Source: Leptospirales bacterium (GTDB lineage: Bacteria; Spirochaetota; Leptospiria; Leptospirales; Leptospiraceae). Taken from it: DNA of 64,000 bases. A model generated the notes under the pieces. It searched no databases and was not told where the DNA came from. It saw only the letters and a list, made by a program, of their open reading frames with translations. Position 1 is the first letter of the stretch. Every line of letters starts with the position of its first letter. The DNA lies in the NCBI GenBank assembly GCA_013297885.1, contig JAAFIR010000011.1:62001-126000 (forward strand), given 5' to 3'. Of this stretch, positions 18,911 through 28,199 are shown in pieces. A program made the translations under genes and the position numbers.

Positions 18911-18991
18911 ATGAATTTTAAATTAAATGAAAGTGAAAGGGGATTTTTATTTAAACAAAACCCTGCAACAAAAGGTAATGGAGGTTGGTGA
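18911..18991 (+). CDS. Small ORF (26 aa), possibly the truncated start of a longer gene
   Basis: MNFKLNESERGFLFKQ, then NPATKGNGGW and a TGA stop. A strong ribosome site (AAGGAG, 8 nt before the ATG) suggests it was or is translated. The NPxTxGxGGW pattern resembles the beginning of a small bacterial protein family in which GG(W/F)Q leads into a longer domain. The gene may have been cut here by rearrangement at the edge of the accessory region. The following 18992-19030 holds nothing recognisable. Confidence 0.4.
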   Translation: MNFKLNESERGFLFKQNPATKGNGGW

Positions 18992-19030
18992 AATGATTCA
19001 GCTACATTTAGTCTGTGCAGAATATTTTTT

Positions 19031-22000
19031 TTAAATTTTATCTGATTCAATTAGCAAAGATAATTTCAAAAACTTATTAAAACTCTTATATAGTTTTTCA
19101 TAATCTTCATGTACATCTAAATCCAATAAAAATTTTGGAAGATTTCCAATGAAATATTTAAGCAAACCAAACTTTTCGATTTTTCTGATTTTTGCAATAG
19201 TAGAAATATATAAAATTGCTCGAATATTTTTTGTTAAATCCTCTTTAGGATATAAGCTAAAAATCTCTAATTCCGCAAAAACATTATAATTTCCATCTGT
19301 AAAACCTGAAATCTCTAATAGAGAAATATTATTCTCCTCAATAAAATCAATATCCTTATTGGTCAATATACCATCATTATATCTGGAAATACTTGAATCA
19401 TTACTATTTTCTTCTTTGTTTTTTAAAATTTCTAAAGGAAGATTAAGTTTCTTTAATTCATTGATCATAGGACTTGACTCAGAAATTTTTATAATATAAT
19501 GCATAAATTCTAAGTTTCTTAAAAGTTCATTTTTATATTTAGATTCAAAAACATTTTTTATTTCTTCATAATCAATTTGCTTATTGTAACTTCCATAATT
19601 TATTAATTTATTTAATTCAATTTTAAACAATTCTTCTGGAATCGAATCAATAAAATTAGCTGGTAAATCCAACCATTGGATTTGTAAATCATTCATTCTG
19701 TATAGACTCAAAATTTTATCAATTATTTTTGGATTATGAAGTTTAATGTAACTAGTTAGTAAATGTCTAATTCCCTTTTCAGACATGTTCTGTGTAAATT
19801 TTATAATTTCGATTGATTCTTCTTCTGTGATTAGCTTCTTATCTTCAAATGTTTTCAGAGCAACATCAATATTGACTACTGAATAATCTTTTCTTTCTTC
19901 ATACATTAACCAAAATAAAGAAATACTTCCTAAGTCAATTTTTCTATTATCTTCAATTGATAATCGTAAATAATTTAAAATTTGAACCCACATTGAAAAA
20001 TAACCGATATCTCTATTCTTTAAAATAAACTCTTCCAAATTAAAATCTCGGTATTTACTGGATTCTTTTCCAAATCCTAAAGACTCTATCATTATTTTTG
20101 AATCTCTTAGGTAGTATTCAACGCTATGACTATTCCTCCTGCCAGTTTTTTTTGAAATATCATTGTTCAAAATTGAATAGGCTGAATTTATATTTCCTTT
20201 CATATACTCGTGAATTGATTTTTGAAATTCTATTAACTCCTCGTCCTTTGTTGTGTGAATGTATAAATTTGCTAAAATAACAGGAATACTTTCCATCAAA
20301 TCAAAATTTACATGATTATTTAAAATTTCACTTAAACTATATTTTAGTTCAATAGGTTGATAATGATTCGAAAAATAATTTTTTTCAGATTCAATTTCAG
20401 CATTTAATTTCTCCTCAAAATTCTGGATATTTTCATGTTCATTTCCAAATTGGCGGTTTAAATAAATTAAATCATTTGTTTTCAAAAAATAAAACATTCC
20501 ATATAAATACTTTGAACTTGTAATATCTTCTTCAGTGAAGCCATTGAATAATAAACATTTTGCATAAGTATTAAGGAACTTTTCAATTTTTAATGCAAGG
20601 TCTCTCCCTAAGCAATTTTTAATCAAAGCAAATTCATAATAATTGTGAATAGATAAATCTTCAGGACTAAGTTCTTGAATAGCTTCTCTAATTTGATTAT
20701 AAAAAGAATCTATTGCTTCAATATCGATTGCATCTTTCCTCAGATTCTCAAATTCATCTATTGAGCAATACTTTTGGATAATTTTTAATTTCATTTCTTT
20801 GGTTAAAGAAAAATTGCTAAACCTCGAAAGAAATTTTTTCTCCCCATTTAATATCGATTGAAATACTATTTCGTTAATTCTTTCTATTATTTTAGAGTTA
20901 TCAATACTTTGCTTTCTTAAATAAGTATTAAAACTATCATGAAAAAGACATATGCGATTTAATTGTATTTCAAATAAATAAGGATAAGTAGCGATATATT
21001 CTTTAACATAATCTACTGAATCATTTAAAAATAAATTGAGTTCAGATTCCATAAAAAAAGAAGTAGCTGAAATAAATAGTGTAAGGTGATTTCGTAAATC
21101 TACATTGTTAAGAATTGAATCATAAAAATCCTCTAAACTTTTTAATTCAGGAACATCTGGGATAATATTAAACTTCAGAAAATTTTCAGAGAAATAATGA
21201 ACTAAAATTGGATAACCATCAGTTTTTTTGAAAATTTCAGATTTGATAGAATAATCAATTATTTTATATCCCTGTTCAAGATAACTAAAAGTTTCCACTT
21301 CATTCCAGTTTTGTAGGATTTGTTTTTTCCAATCCAATTTAATCTTTAAGGGGCGAGATAATACAATTACTTTGCATCTTACTTTTAATTTTTCTATAAA
21401 AGTTATGAATAAATTTAATTCATCCTTTGCATAATTCTCAACATGATCTAATCCATCAATGATCAATACTTGATTATGATTTATGATATTTTGTATGATA
21501 TTGTCTTCTGAATGAAAAAGTTGGTCACCAAATAATTTTTTAGAAATATCAAAAAGAAACTTTTGAAAGTTTAAGCGATCGTTGTAATTTTGATCTTGAT
21601 TGGAAACCCAAAACCGATACAATATATGATTTGGATATTCACCTGCTAAAGTTTTAACTAAATGACTTTTACCAACACCAGGTTTGCCTTCAATATGAAG
21701 TAAATTATTAAACTCTAAATTTTTTTTTCCGATAATGATAGTTAATTCTAAAAGTTCTGTTCCAAAATAATTAATTTTAGGTAAATCACCTCTTATAAAT
21801 TTTAGCTTATTTTTACGATTGTCTAGATTTCTTTTGAAATATTTATCTATAACTAAAATTCGATTTTCATTTTGAAAATAAAGCTTTTCTAGTTCAGTAG
21901 CAATAGTTTCACGCGATGAAGATATTATATATAAATTTTCATGATTGTATGCTGGTAGACCGAATATTTCAGAGTTATTATCCACTTGAATTTCTTTGAA

Positions 22001-22294
22001 GAAAAGAAGATTAATTCCAGTCGATAATTTATGCTCTTTCCTTTGAATAAAAATGGATTTTTTTGTTATTTTTAAATCATTGAAAGAAATGTTTTCTATA
22101 TCTTTCATTTGGAAAAAGTGTTCCTTACCTTTCAAAATGATTTTTGCATCATCAAATTTATGGTCAACTGTAACTTCCATTTCAATAGATTCAATTTCTC
22201 GTTCAACATCCATTTTAGCTAATAAGAAGAACGTTATATTCTCTTGGTAAGTATATCCGTAAAGTGCGTTTTTTGATGGTTTAATGTTAGACAT
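19031..22294 (-). CDS. STAND-type NTPase with N-terminal PD-(D/E)xK-like nuclease domain (putative defence)
   Basis: 1087 aa. The N-terminus has the GYxYQ signature (LYGYTYQ, 12-18), with FDDAKI (Asp49) and FQMKD (Gln62, Lys64), the pattern of DUF4297/Cap4-like nucleases. A P-loop NTPase follows: Walker A GKPGVGKS (203-210), Walker B VLIIDGLD (276-283) and a sensor-like VIVLSRPL. The remaining about 700 residues are helical, without a motif I can name, as expected for a sensing or repeat region. This nuclease plus STAND arrangement is seen in antiphage systems of the Avs type, where phage protein binding triggers oligomerisation and DNA cleavage. The gene stands alone on its strand among toxin and restriction relics. 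Phage role is inferred. Confidence 0.75.
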   Translation of the reverse strand: MSNIKPSKNALYGYTYQENITFFLLAKMDVEREIESIEMEVTVDHKFDDAKIILKGKEHFFQMKDIENISFNDLKITKKSIFIQRKEHKLSTGINLLFFKEIQVDNNSEIFGLPAYNHENLYIISSSRETIATELEKLYFQNENRILVIDKYFKRNLDNRKNKLKFIRGDLPKINYFGTELLELTIIIGKKNLEFNNLLHIEGKPGVGKSHLVKTLAGEYPNHILYRFWVSNQDQNYNDRLNFQKFLFDISKKLFGDQLFHSEDNIIQNIINHNQVLIIDGLDHVENYAKDELNLFITFIEKLKVRCKVIVLSRPLKIKLDWKKQILQNWNEVETFSYLEQGYKIIDYSIKSEIFKKTDGYPILVHYFSENFLKFNIIPDVPELKSLEDFYDSILNNVDLRNHLTLFISATSFFMESELNLFLNDSVDYVKEYIATYPYLFEIQLNRICLFHDSFNTYLRKQSIDNSKIIERINEIVFQSILNGEKKFLSRFSNFSLTKEMKLKIIQKYCSIDEFENLRKDAIDIEAIDSFYNQIREAIQELSPEDLSIHNYYEFALIKNCLGRDLALKIEKFLNTYAKCLLFNGFTEEDITSSKYLYGMFYFLKTNDLIYLNRQFGNEHENIQNFEEKLNAEIESEKNYFSNHYQPIELKYSLSEILNNHVNFDLMESIPVILANLYIHTTKDEELIEFQKSIHEYMKGNINSAYSILNNDISKKTGRRNSHSVEYYLRDSKIMIESLGFGKESSKYRDFNLEEFILKNRDIGYFSMWVQILNYLRLSIEDNRKIDLGSISLFWLMYEERKDYSVVNIDVALKTFEDKKLITEEESIEIIKFTQNMSEKGIRHLLTSYIKLHNPKIIDKILSLYRMNDLQIQWLDLPANFIDSIPEELFKIELNKLINYGSYNKQIDYEEIKNVFESKYKNELLRNLEFMHYIIKISESSPMINELKKLNLPLEILKNKEENSNDSSISRYNDGILTNKDIDFIEENNISLLEISGFTDGNYNVFAELEIFSLYPKEDLTKNIRAILYISTIAKIRKIEKFGLLKYFIGNLPKFLLDLDVHEDYEKLYKSFNKFLKLSLLIESDKI

Positions 22295-22328
22295 GTTTCT
22301 TTGATTTATTTTAAATAACTTAATTAAA

Positions 22329-22739
22329 TCAATCCTTATTTGAAACTAATAAAGATGATTCAACTGCATTCTGTGTTAGCTTGACCGAATAAGAAGGCTT
22401 TTCAAATTCATCATCAAAATGTAAACAGGCGTCTATTAACTTTTCAATTTTATCTGTTCTTTTTGGCTCAATGGATTTAGAAATTAAGTATGCTTTCAAA
22501 AATTATTCGACGCCTTGTTGTGCATTAAAACAAGTTGTTTCTCCAATAATATATTCTAAATTGATTTGAAGTTTTATATTCTCAGGATCATTCTCTGCTT
22601 TTTTTACCAACGATTTATTTCATTTTTTAGGTTTTCTTCCAAAGCCTATTTCCTTTCATTGCGATTGTTTTAAAATTTTAGGAAAAGTTTTCTCAATTTC
22701 ATATTCGTTTCTAGCGGAATCCCATCTATAATTTGCCAT
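22329..22739 (-). pseudogene. HEPN-domain protein relic
   Basis: One frame reads MANYRWDSARNEYEIEKTF..., then LVKKAENDPENIKLQ, CFNAQQGVE, FLKAYLISKSIEPKRTDKIE and DACLHFDDEF, the hallmarks of HEPN proteins that pair with MNT nucleotidyltransferases as toxin-antitoxin modules. It is broken by three in-frame stops: a TGA after KQSQ, a TGA after RKPKK (family Trp) and a TAA in GVE-stop-FLKAYL (family Lys). No intact MNT gene is adjacent. Confidence 0.65.
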
Positions 22740-22742
22740 TAA

Positions 22743-23123
22743 ATCCCAAACTATTTTTTTCTTTTCCAGATAAGTGCTGTTGAAACCGTCAAAACAATCA
22801 TAAATGGTTCAGGAAAATTTTTATACGAAAATTATACTAAAGATGGTGAGTTTAAAAAATTATCTATCCATTTTGATATCATTGTAGAAAAATTAAAACT
22901 CATAAAACCATTCGAGGAACAAGGAATTGATTTCACTCAAGTAGATGAAAGTCTAAGAAAATCGTTGTTAATAATAGTTCGTCAAATCGAAGAAAATTTG
23001 AAATACCAATATAAGATTGAGGTCAATGGAAATGAATGTAAAATTGTTCCTGATGATAAAAGAATTCTTTTAACTTACCAGCCAAAATTAATTGAGTATC
23101 CGTCAGTAGATATAACAGTTTGA
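22743..23123 (+). pseudogene. 5'-truncated gene remnant
   Basis: A 126-codon open frame without a usable start codon, reading ...SAVETVKTIINGSGKF, KKLSIHFDIIVEKLKLIKP, IRQIEE-like helices and RILLTYQPKLIEYPSVDITV before TGA. Coding character is good (mixed hydrophobic periodicity, no stops), so it is probably the 3' end of a gene whose beginning was lost at the junction with the HEPN relic near 22740-22770. Family unknown. Confidence 0.45.
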
Positions 23124-23187
23124 TAATGAAGGTAAAAGATTCTGAACTCGAAGACTGTCGTTCAAAAATTGATATGCAACATTTTTT

Positions 23188-23613
23188 ATGAGAATAGACA
23201 AACTAAAATTATTAGATTTCAAATTCGTTGATAGGTTTGATAAATATCTATTTTTCTTCGAAAAATATCTCCCAGAGGATACTCACTTAACTTTTCATTC
23301 AGGTGGAGATTCTGGATATATGGATGTACACTTAACTCATCAAAAGTCTGAAAATCGAATCACTCTTTTTATAATGAAAATAATTGAATCAACTGCTATT
23401 TTTGATTTGATACTTAAAAAACTTTTCATTGAATTATCAAATATTTATCAAATAAAAACTCCAGAAGAGTTAAAATCTGAAATAGATAAATTTTTGGATA
23501 TGGGTTTAAATCCTGAAATTGAAACTTTATTTGAAAAACACATTGAAACTAAAATTAAAAAAAACGAATTAAGAATTTTAGAACAAGATTTAACTAATGA
23601 TAAATTTTTTTAA
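23188..23613 (+). CDS. Unrecognised 141-aa protein
   Basis: The N-terminal half has alternating strands (THLTFHSGGDSGYMDVHLTH; RITLFIMKI) and the C-terminal half is charged helix (FLDMGLNPEIETLFEKHIETKIKKNELRI). There is no signal peptide and no recognised motif. It overlaps the next gene by 17 nt, so the two form a pair. No clear ribosome site lies before the ATG at 23188. It sits in the accessory region between toxin and restriction relics, but nothing in the sequence shows a defence role. Confidence 0.5.
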   Translation: MRIDKLKLLDFKFVDRFDKYLFFFEKYLPEDTHLTFHSGGDSGYMDVHLTHQKSENRITLFIMKIIESTAIFDLILKKLFIELSNIYQIKTPEELKSEIDKFLDMGLNPEIETLFEKHIETKIKKNELRILEQDLTNDKFF

Positions 23614-23926
23614 TAGTAGAAAATTTTTAAAATTAGTATTAAAAAGAATTCATAAATCTGCGGTTTTTAAAACTGTTCTTCCAGAAATTGGATTAGCTTT
23701 TAAAGAGTCTGAAATTAAACTGTTTATTTATGAAAAAAATATGGGTAAGTATTTAATAATCAATGTTAAAGATTTTGAACCTTTTATGAGAAGTTTACTA
23801 ATTAAAATTTTGGGGAAAGTTTTATTCAAAAAAATGGTTAAAACATTTTTAACTGCCACTAAAAATATAAATTTAGAAAATCCAAAATCCAATCCATTGA
23901 GAATTTTTATTAAGAAGAATTCTTAA
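23597..23926 (+). CDS. Unrecognised 109-aa basic protein, partner of the preceding gene
   Basis: Basic, mixed alpha/beta, starting MINFFNSRKFLKLVLKRIHK and containing LFIYEKNMGKYLIINVKDFE and a hydrophobic stretch FMRSLLIKILGKVLF that may be amphipathic or membrane-associated. It overlaps the upstream gene by 17 nt (frame +1), indicating coupled expression. Function unknown. Confidence 0.5.
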   Translation: MINFFNSRKFLKLVLKRIHKSAVFKTVLPEIGLAFKESEIKLFIYEKNMGKYLIINVKDFEPFMRSLLIKILGKVLFKKMVKTFLTATKNINLENPKSNPLRIFIKKNS

Positions 23927-24044
23927 TTTTCTTTTTTTTGTAAAAGTTTCATGATGTCATGGGATTTTAAAGATAAATTAATTTATTGAAGAATTTCTAA
24001 CTCAACATAATAAAGGTATTAAACTAAAAATAACGAGTTTAATT

Positions 24045-24305
24045 ATGCAGAAAGAAAATTACGAATTATCCAATCATGCTAAAGAAGTAATGGAAGAAAG
24101 AAATATCTCTTATGAAATTCTTGAAAGAACATTATTTGACCCTATGTTAATTGAAAAAGATAAATTTGATTCTGATTTAGAGCATCGATTAAGCTCAATA
24201 CCTGAAAATGAAAATAGAGTATTAAGAATAATTATAAATATATTAACCATTCCAATAAAAGTAGTAACTTTATTTTATGATAGAAGAATGAGAGGCAAAC
24301 TATGA
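24045..24305 (+). CDS. DUF4258 family protein (toxin-like)
   Basis: An 86-aa protein with the DUF4258 pattern: SNHAKEVMEERNISYEILERTLFDPMLIE, then EHRLSS, a central strand RVLRIIINI, and the end VVTLFYDRRMRGKL. DUF4258 proteins resemble small RelE-like toxins and are regularly encoded just before a DUF2283 gene. Here the stop overlaps the DUF2283 start by 4 nt (ATGA), the usual arrangement. A toxin-antitoxin function is suggested for such pairs but not shown here. Confidence 0.72.
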   Translation: MQKENYELSNHAKEVMEERNISYEILERTLFDPMLIEKDKFDSDLEHRLSSIPENENRVLRIIINILTIPIKVVTLFYDRRMRGKL

Positions 24306-24514
24306 AACTTAAAATTGATGAAAAAGCTGATGCTTTATTTTTTAAATTAGATGATTCTGAAATAATTGAATCTGAAGAAGTTTCTCCTGGAATCATTTTT
24401 GATTTTAATGAATTTGGTCAAATTATTGGAATTGAAATTTTAAATTTATCAAAAAGAAGTAAAAAAATAAATTTCAAAAGTTTGTTATTTGAATATTCAG
24501 AAAGTGCGAGTTAG
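24302..24514 (+). CDS. DUF2283 family protein
   Basis: A 70-aa protein with the DUF2283 core KLKIDEKADALFFKLDDSE...EEVSPGIIFDFNEFGQIIGIEIL. It is translationally coupled to the DUF4258 gene by an ATGA overlap. It is probably the antitoxin or partner of that protein. It has a slightly longer C-terminus (SKKINFKSLLFEYSESAS) than the minimal domain. Confidence 0.8.
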   Translation: MKLKIDEKADALFFKLDDSEIIESEEVSPGIIFDFNEFGQIIGIEILNLSKRSKKINFKSLLFEYSESAS

Positions 24515-24565
24515 AAAATTTGTTGTTTTGTTTTGAGAAAGCATCATAAAGCTTAAAAAATCAGC

Positions 24566-24593
24566 TTGACTGAATGAATTAATCAATTAATAT
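24566..24593 (+). promoter_or_regulatory. Promoter of the orphan antitoxin-like gene
   Basis: TTGACT (24566-24571), 16 bp, TAATAT (24588-24593). The ATG at 24601 is 7 nt beyond the -10 box and has no Shine-Dalgarno: a leaderless arrangement. Confidence 0.45.
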
Positions 24594-24600
24594 ATTTAAC

Positions 24601-24936
24601 ATGGAAAAAATTTTTTCAACATCAATTATTGTAGAAAATGAAATCATATATAAAAATGATAAGCCTTATATTATACTTGCTTTAAAAGAATATGAAAAAT
24701 TAATTCACACTTCAAAAAAAAATCATTCTACAAAAACTAAAAAAGAATTTATTCAAATGAATAATGTAACTCTTGTTAGAAATGGAAAAGGTATTACTGG
24801 AAAAGAATTATCAAAATTGAAACTTGCTGGTATTTGGGAAGATAGAAAAGAAATTTCTGATAGTGTTCTATTCGTTCAAAATTTAAGAAAAACATTACCA
24901 ACATATTCCAAAATTAAAAACGATTCAACCTTATAA
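24601..24936 (+). CDS. Antitoxin-like protein without an adjacent toxin
   Basis: A 111-aa protein. The N-terminal part (KNDKPYIILALKEYEKLIH) resembles the Phd-like segment with xYVVLPLEEYExLL, and the C-terminal part (LAGIWEDRKEISDSVLFVQNLRK) matches the W-(K/E)-D-R-x-x-I-x-D-S tail common in antitoxins of PIN-toxin modules. No toxin gene follows; the next gene is convergent. It may be a solitary remnant of a toxin-antitoxin module. Confidence 0.55.
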   Translation: MEKIFSTSIIVENEIIYKNDKPYIILALKEYEKLIHTSKKNHSTKTKKEFIQMNNVTLVRNGKGITGKELSKLKLAGIWEDRKEISDSVLFVQNLRKTLPTYSKIKNDSTL

Positions 24937-25009
24937 AAAATAAATTTCATTAACAAATCTATGCTTCGCAAGAATTATTCGCATCTTGTATAAAAGTCAT
25001 TTTAACAAC

Positions 25010-26407
25010 CTAGTCAATTATTAAACTAAAAATTTTTTCATAAACTGTATTACTAAGAGCTGATTTTTCTTTCTCGTAACCTTCTAAAAAAGAATTATAA
25101 AAAAGTTCTTTAGAAAGTTTTTTTAATTCAGACTTTGGAATAGAAGAATTTTTTTTAGGATCTAAAATAGCATAAGCCATTTCAATGTAGTAATCAGTTT
25201 CAACAAAAGGAATATCCTTATATTTTGAAATTTTTTCTGTTTTTTCTAGATTTAGAATTGTTTTTTTAATTTTTTTTTCTGGGTCTGGATTTGGAATTGT
25301 TTTTTTAATTTTTTGAGATTTTACAAATTTCAAAATTGCAACTCTGTTATCTTTATTGATTTGGTTTAGGTTAAGCTCTTTTGTCATTTCCTTTTTGTAA
25401 GAATGAAGCAAAATTTTTTCATATTCAGTTACAATATTAAAATCTATTTTAAAAAAATTTCTCATGGCTAAAATAAAAAAGAAAGTTAGATCAATTTCAG
25501 TAATTTCATCATCAAAGCTAAGATGAGAAATAGTATTTCTTAAATTTTTCATTATCCAAAGATTTGTAATTTGAATTATTTTATCTTTCTCAGATTGATC
25601 ACATTCTATTTCATAAACTGGTTTTCCTTTTTGTATAAAAGTTCTTTCCCATTCAGAAGAAAGTAATTGTAAAAATATTTTGTACTTCTGATTTTTTTCA
25701 TCTTTATCTAAAATAAAATCATTCAAAAAAAATCCTTTTAAAATATTTAAATAATTTTTCGCATATTCAAATTCAATTTCTTCTTCATCTGTTTTTCTAT
25801 CATTGTTAAATAATATTTCACGTTCTGTTTTACTTAAATAACCACAAGCGTCCAAAATTCCTCGGCGAAGTTGAATATAGGAATCTTCAGATTTTTTTTG
25901 AAGCCAGTTGCGGAAAGCGATGTAACCTGATTCTGATTTATTAAATAAATTCTCTTTCTTTAAAAAGATTATATTTGCGTTTTTACAATGTTCAATAAAT
26001 TCTTCAGCATCTTTTCCATTTCCAGTAACAAAAGCTAAATGGTCTTCTGGAATGCCAAGTCTTGTTAATTCATTCCAAATGGTAAATCCAGCCTTTTTTA
26101 AAAATTTATCCCTTTCAACATCAATTGGTATTTTAGAATCTTTTGGTTCTTTCTTTGTGAGGTCTATATCAATAATAAAAACATCATAATTCAAAAAATT
26201 TTGTTTTTCGACTCTACTAAATTCATCATAACTTCTACAAATTTTTATTTCATGAATTGAATTTTTTTTAAAAACTTTATCTAATTCTTTTTGAATATCT
26301 AGATCAGTATCAAATTCTTCAAAGTTTTCTAAACCTAATAATCCTTTAAATAAATTACTTGCAAGTCCTTTTGTTTCTGGTTGGTCTTCTATCCATAATA
26401 TTCTCAT
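25010..26407 (-). CDS. Receiver-domain protein with long C-terminal effector region
   Basis: A 465-aa protein. The N-terminal receiver (about 1-155) has the phosphorylation site: acidic pair Glu7/Asp8 (LWIEDQ), Asp80 or Asp82 after YDVFII, Thr128 (LAFVTGN) and Lys150/151 (IIFLKKE). A long charged insert (about 25-95) lies between the first strand and the phospho-acceptor. The remaining about 300 residues are helical, with no DNA-binding motif I can recognise, so this is not an ordinary transcription factor. It is the last gene of a four-gene operon, 10 nt after the TPR histidine kinase, its presumed phosphodonor. Confidence 0.75.
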   Translation of the reverse strand: MRILWIEDQPETKGLASNLFKGLLGLENFEEFDTDLDIQKELDKVFKKNSIHEIKICRSYDEFSRVEKQNFLNYDVFIIDIDLTKKEPKDSKIPIDVERDKFLKKAGFTIWNELTRLGIPEDHLAFVTGNGKDAEEFIEHCKNANIIFLKKENLFNKSESGYIAFRNWLQKKSEDSYIQLRRGILDACGYLSKTEREILFNNDRKTDEEEIEFEYAKNYLNILKGFFLNDFILDKDEKNQKYKIFLQLLSSEWERTFIQKGKPVYEIECDQSEKDKIIQITNLWIMKNLRNTISHLSFDDEITEIDLTFFFILAMRNFFKIDFNIVTEYEKILLHSYKKEMTKELNLNQINKDNRVAILKFVKSQKIKKTIPNPDPEKKIKKTILNLEKTEKISKYKDIPFVETDYYIEMAYAILDPKKNSSIPKSELKKLSKELFYNSFLEGYEKEKSALSNTVYEKIFSLIID

Positions 26408-26417
26408 AAGTTTTCCT

Positions 26418-28199
26418 TCATATATTAGAGATTTCTAATATATTTTTAAATTTTGTATTTTCAATTCTTCTTTCAAATAAAATATCTTTATCAATTTTCT
26501 TTATTAAATATTCTATAAATTGTAAACCACTTTTACTATCAGAATATTTTGTACTTTCCTCAGAGAAATGATTTGTACATTCAAACTTAATTTTAGCACC
26601 TTCTCTATTCCAATTAATGAATATTGGTTCTGAGGCATCAGAATACTTGATTGAATTAAAAATAGTTTCGCTAATAATTGAATATATTAAAAGAAAATGA
26701 ACACCTTTTTTATTTAAACCAGTAATTTTATCATTAATTTCTATTTCAATACAACTAAGATTTGAGTTTACCCAGTCGATAATTTTTTCAGGCTCTAATA
26801 ATTCAAAATCTTCTGTTAGTATTTCAATCAAAAAAGATTTTCTTAAATTCATCAATCTCACTATAGAGAAGTTTGGAATCAATTTTTCTCTTTCTTCTTT
26901 TAAATTTTCTGAAAATAAAAATCTAGAAATATTTTGTTTCAAACTCAGGGCAAATAAATAATTTATAGATTTATCTCCATAAACTTTTTTATTCCATTGT
27001 TCTAATAAAGTTTTTTCATCTCGAACAAATAGTTGAAAATGATCTAACTGCGTTTCTACTAATGCAAAAGTAGAATATAACCCTGCTAAATTATTAAACG
27101 CTTTATAAGCTAATTTATCTTCATAATCTTTATCCAAAGCTTTTTTTGCCAAAGACAAGGTTTCTCTTACAATTTCCGGTCCATTGGAAAGTGAGTTTCG
27201 AAACGAATGGGAGATGAAGGATAGAACTTCTTTTTGAGTTTCGATTTTGATTTTTTCTTCACTAACTCTTTGTTTTTCCAAACGTTCTTCATTTTCAAAC
27301 TTTATAGCTTTATTTATTAATTCATTTCCTTTCTCAATTTCATTATTAATTATATAAGCATGTCCTATTTTCCATAAAATTGATGAATTTTTAGGTTCAA
27401 TCTCTAACAATTTTTGGTTTATTTCTATCGACTTGGTATAATCTTTATTTTGAAAATAAGCACTACCTAAGTTACTTAAAAAGATTTTATTCTGAGGTTC
27501 AATCTCTAATAGTTTTAAGTAAGTTATTATTGCTTTATCAAACTTATTTAAAAATGAATAGGAAGAACCTAAACTACTCAAAACAGAAGTATTTTCAGGT
27601 TCAATTTCTAATGACTGATTATATGATTTTATTGCTTCAATGAAATCACTGACAAAAAAATAAGTATTACCTAACGATTGCCAATTTTTTGCATTCTTGG
27701 GATTGATCTTTAGTGCTTGCTTGAACTCAATTATAGCAAATTGGTAATTTTCATTTTTTAATGAGTTAGTTGCTTTTAATTCCCAAAATTCTTCTTTGTT
27801 TATATCTACAAAATTAGTATTTTCAAAAGCACCAATAACTATAAATAAAATTTTATATTCTTCATTAAGGCTATCAAAATATTTTGTATCCCAAATTTCT
27901 TTTTTCATTTTTGTTAAGACTGATCCTATTTCTGTGGGAATATTTTTAATTTCTCCACTTGAAGGATTAATCTGCTTAAGCTTTAATGCTTCAAAAATAG
28001 CTTCCATTGCTTGATTGTATTCTTTGATTATAATATAAATTATTCCTAATTTAAACCATGAATCGTATGAAGTATTATCCAACTCTAACGCTTTTTTATA
28101 AAGTTCAATTGCTTCATGATACATTTTTTTCATTACAAAATCATTTGCCTGAAGTTTTAAAGATTCAATTTGTTCGTTAATGTTATTTTTAGTGTCCAT
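26418..28199 (-). CDS. TPR-containing soluble histidine kinase
   Basis: A 593-aa protein. TPR pairs occur at about 20-75 and 145-300 (KNWQSLGNTYFFVSDFIEAI and similar units with IEP(E/Q/K)N turns). A coiled linker leads to a phosphotransfer helix with His331 in FISHSFRNSL. The ATP-binding domain at about 490-590 shows an N box (SETIFNSIKYSD; Glu511, Asn515) and a small G region (SKSGLQFIEYLI); it is degenerate compared with classical kinases. No transmembrane helix is seen, so it senses in the cytoplasm through the TPRs. The ATG overlaps the vWA gene stop by one base (TAATG), and the receiver gene follows 10 nt downstream. Confidence 0.8.
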   Translation of the reverse strand: MDTKNNINEQIESLKLQANDFVMKKMYHEAIELYKKALELDNTSYDSWFKLGIIYIIIKEYNQAMEAIFEALKLKQINPSSGEIKNIPTEIGSVLTKMKKEIWDTKYFDSLNEEYKILFIVIGAFENTNFVDINKEEFWELKATNSLKNENYQFAIIEFKQALKINPKNAKNWQSLGNTYFFVSDFIEAIKSYNQSLEIEPENTSVLSSLGSSYSFLNKFDKAIITYLKLLEIEPQNKIFLSNLGSAYFQNKDYTKSIEINQKLLEIEPKNSSILWKIGHAYIINNEIEKGNELINKAIKFENEERLEKQRVSEEKIKIETQKEVLSFISHSFRNSLSNGPEIVRETLSLAKKALDKDYEDKLAYKAFNNLAGLYSTFALVETQLDHFQLFVRDEKTLLEQWNKKVYGDKSINYLFALSLKQNISRFLFSENLKEEREKLIPNFSIVRLMNLRKSFLIEILTEDFELLEPEKIIDWVNSNLSCIEIEINDKITGLNKKGVHFLLIYSIISETIFNSIKYSDASEPIFINWNREGAKIKFECTNHFSEESTKYSDSKSGLQFIEYLIKKIDKDILFERRIENTKFKNILEISNI

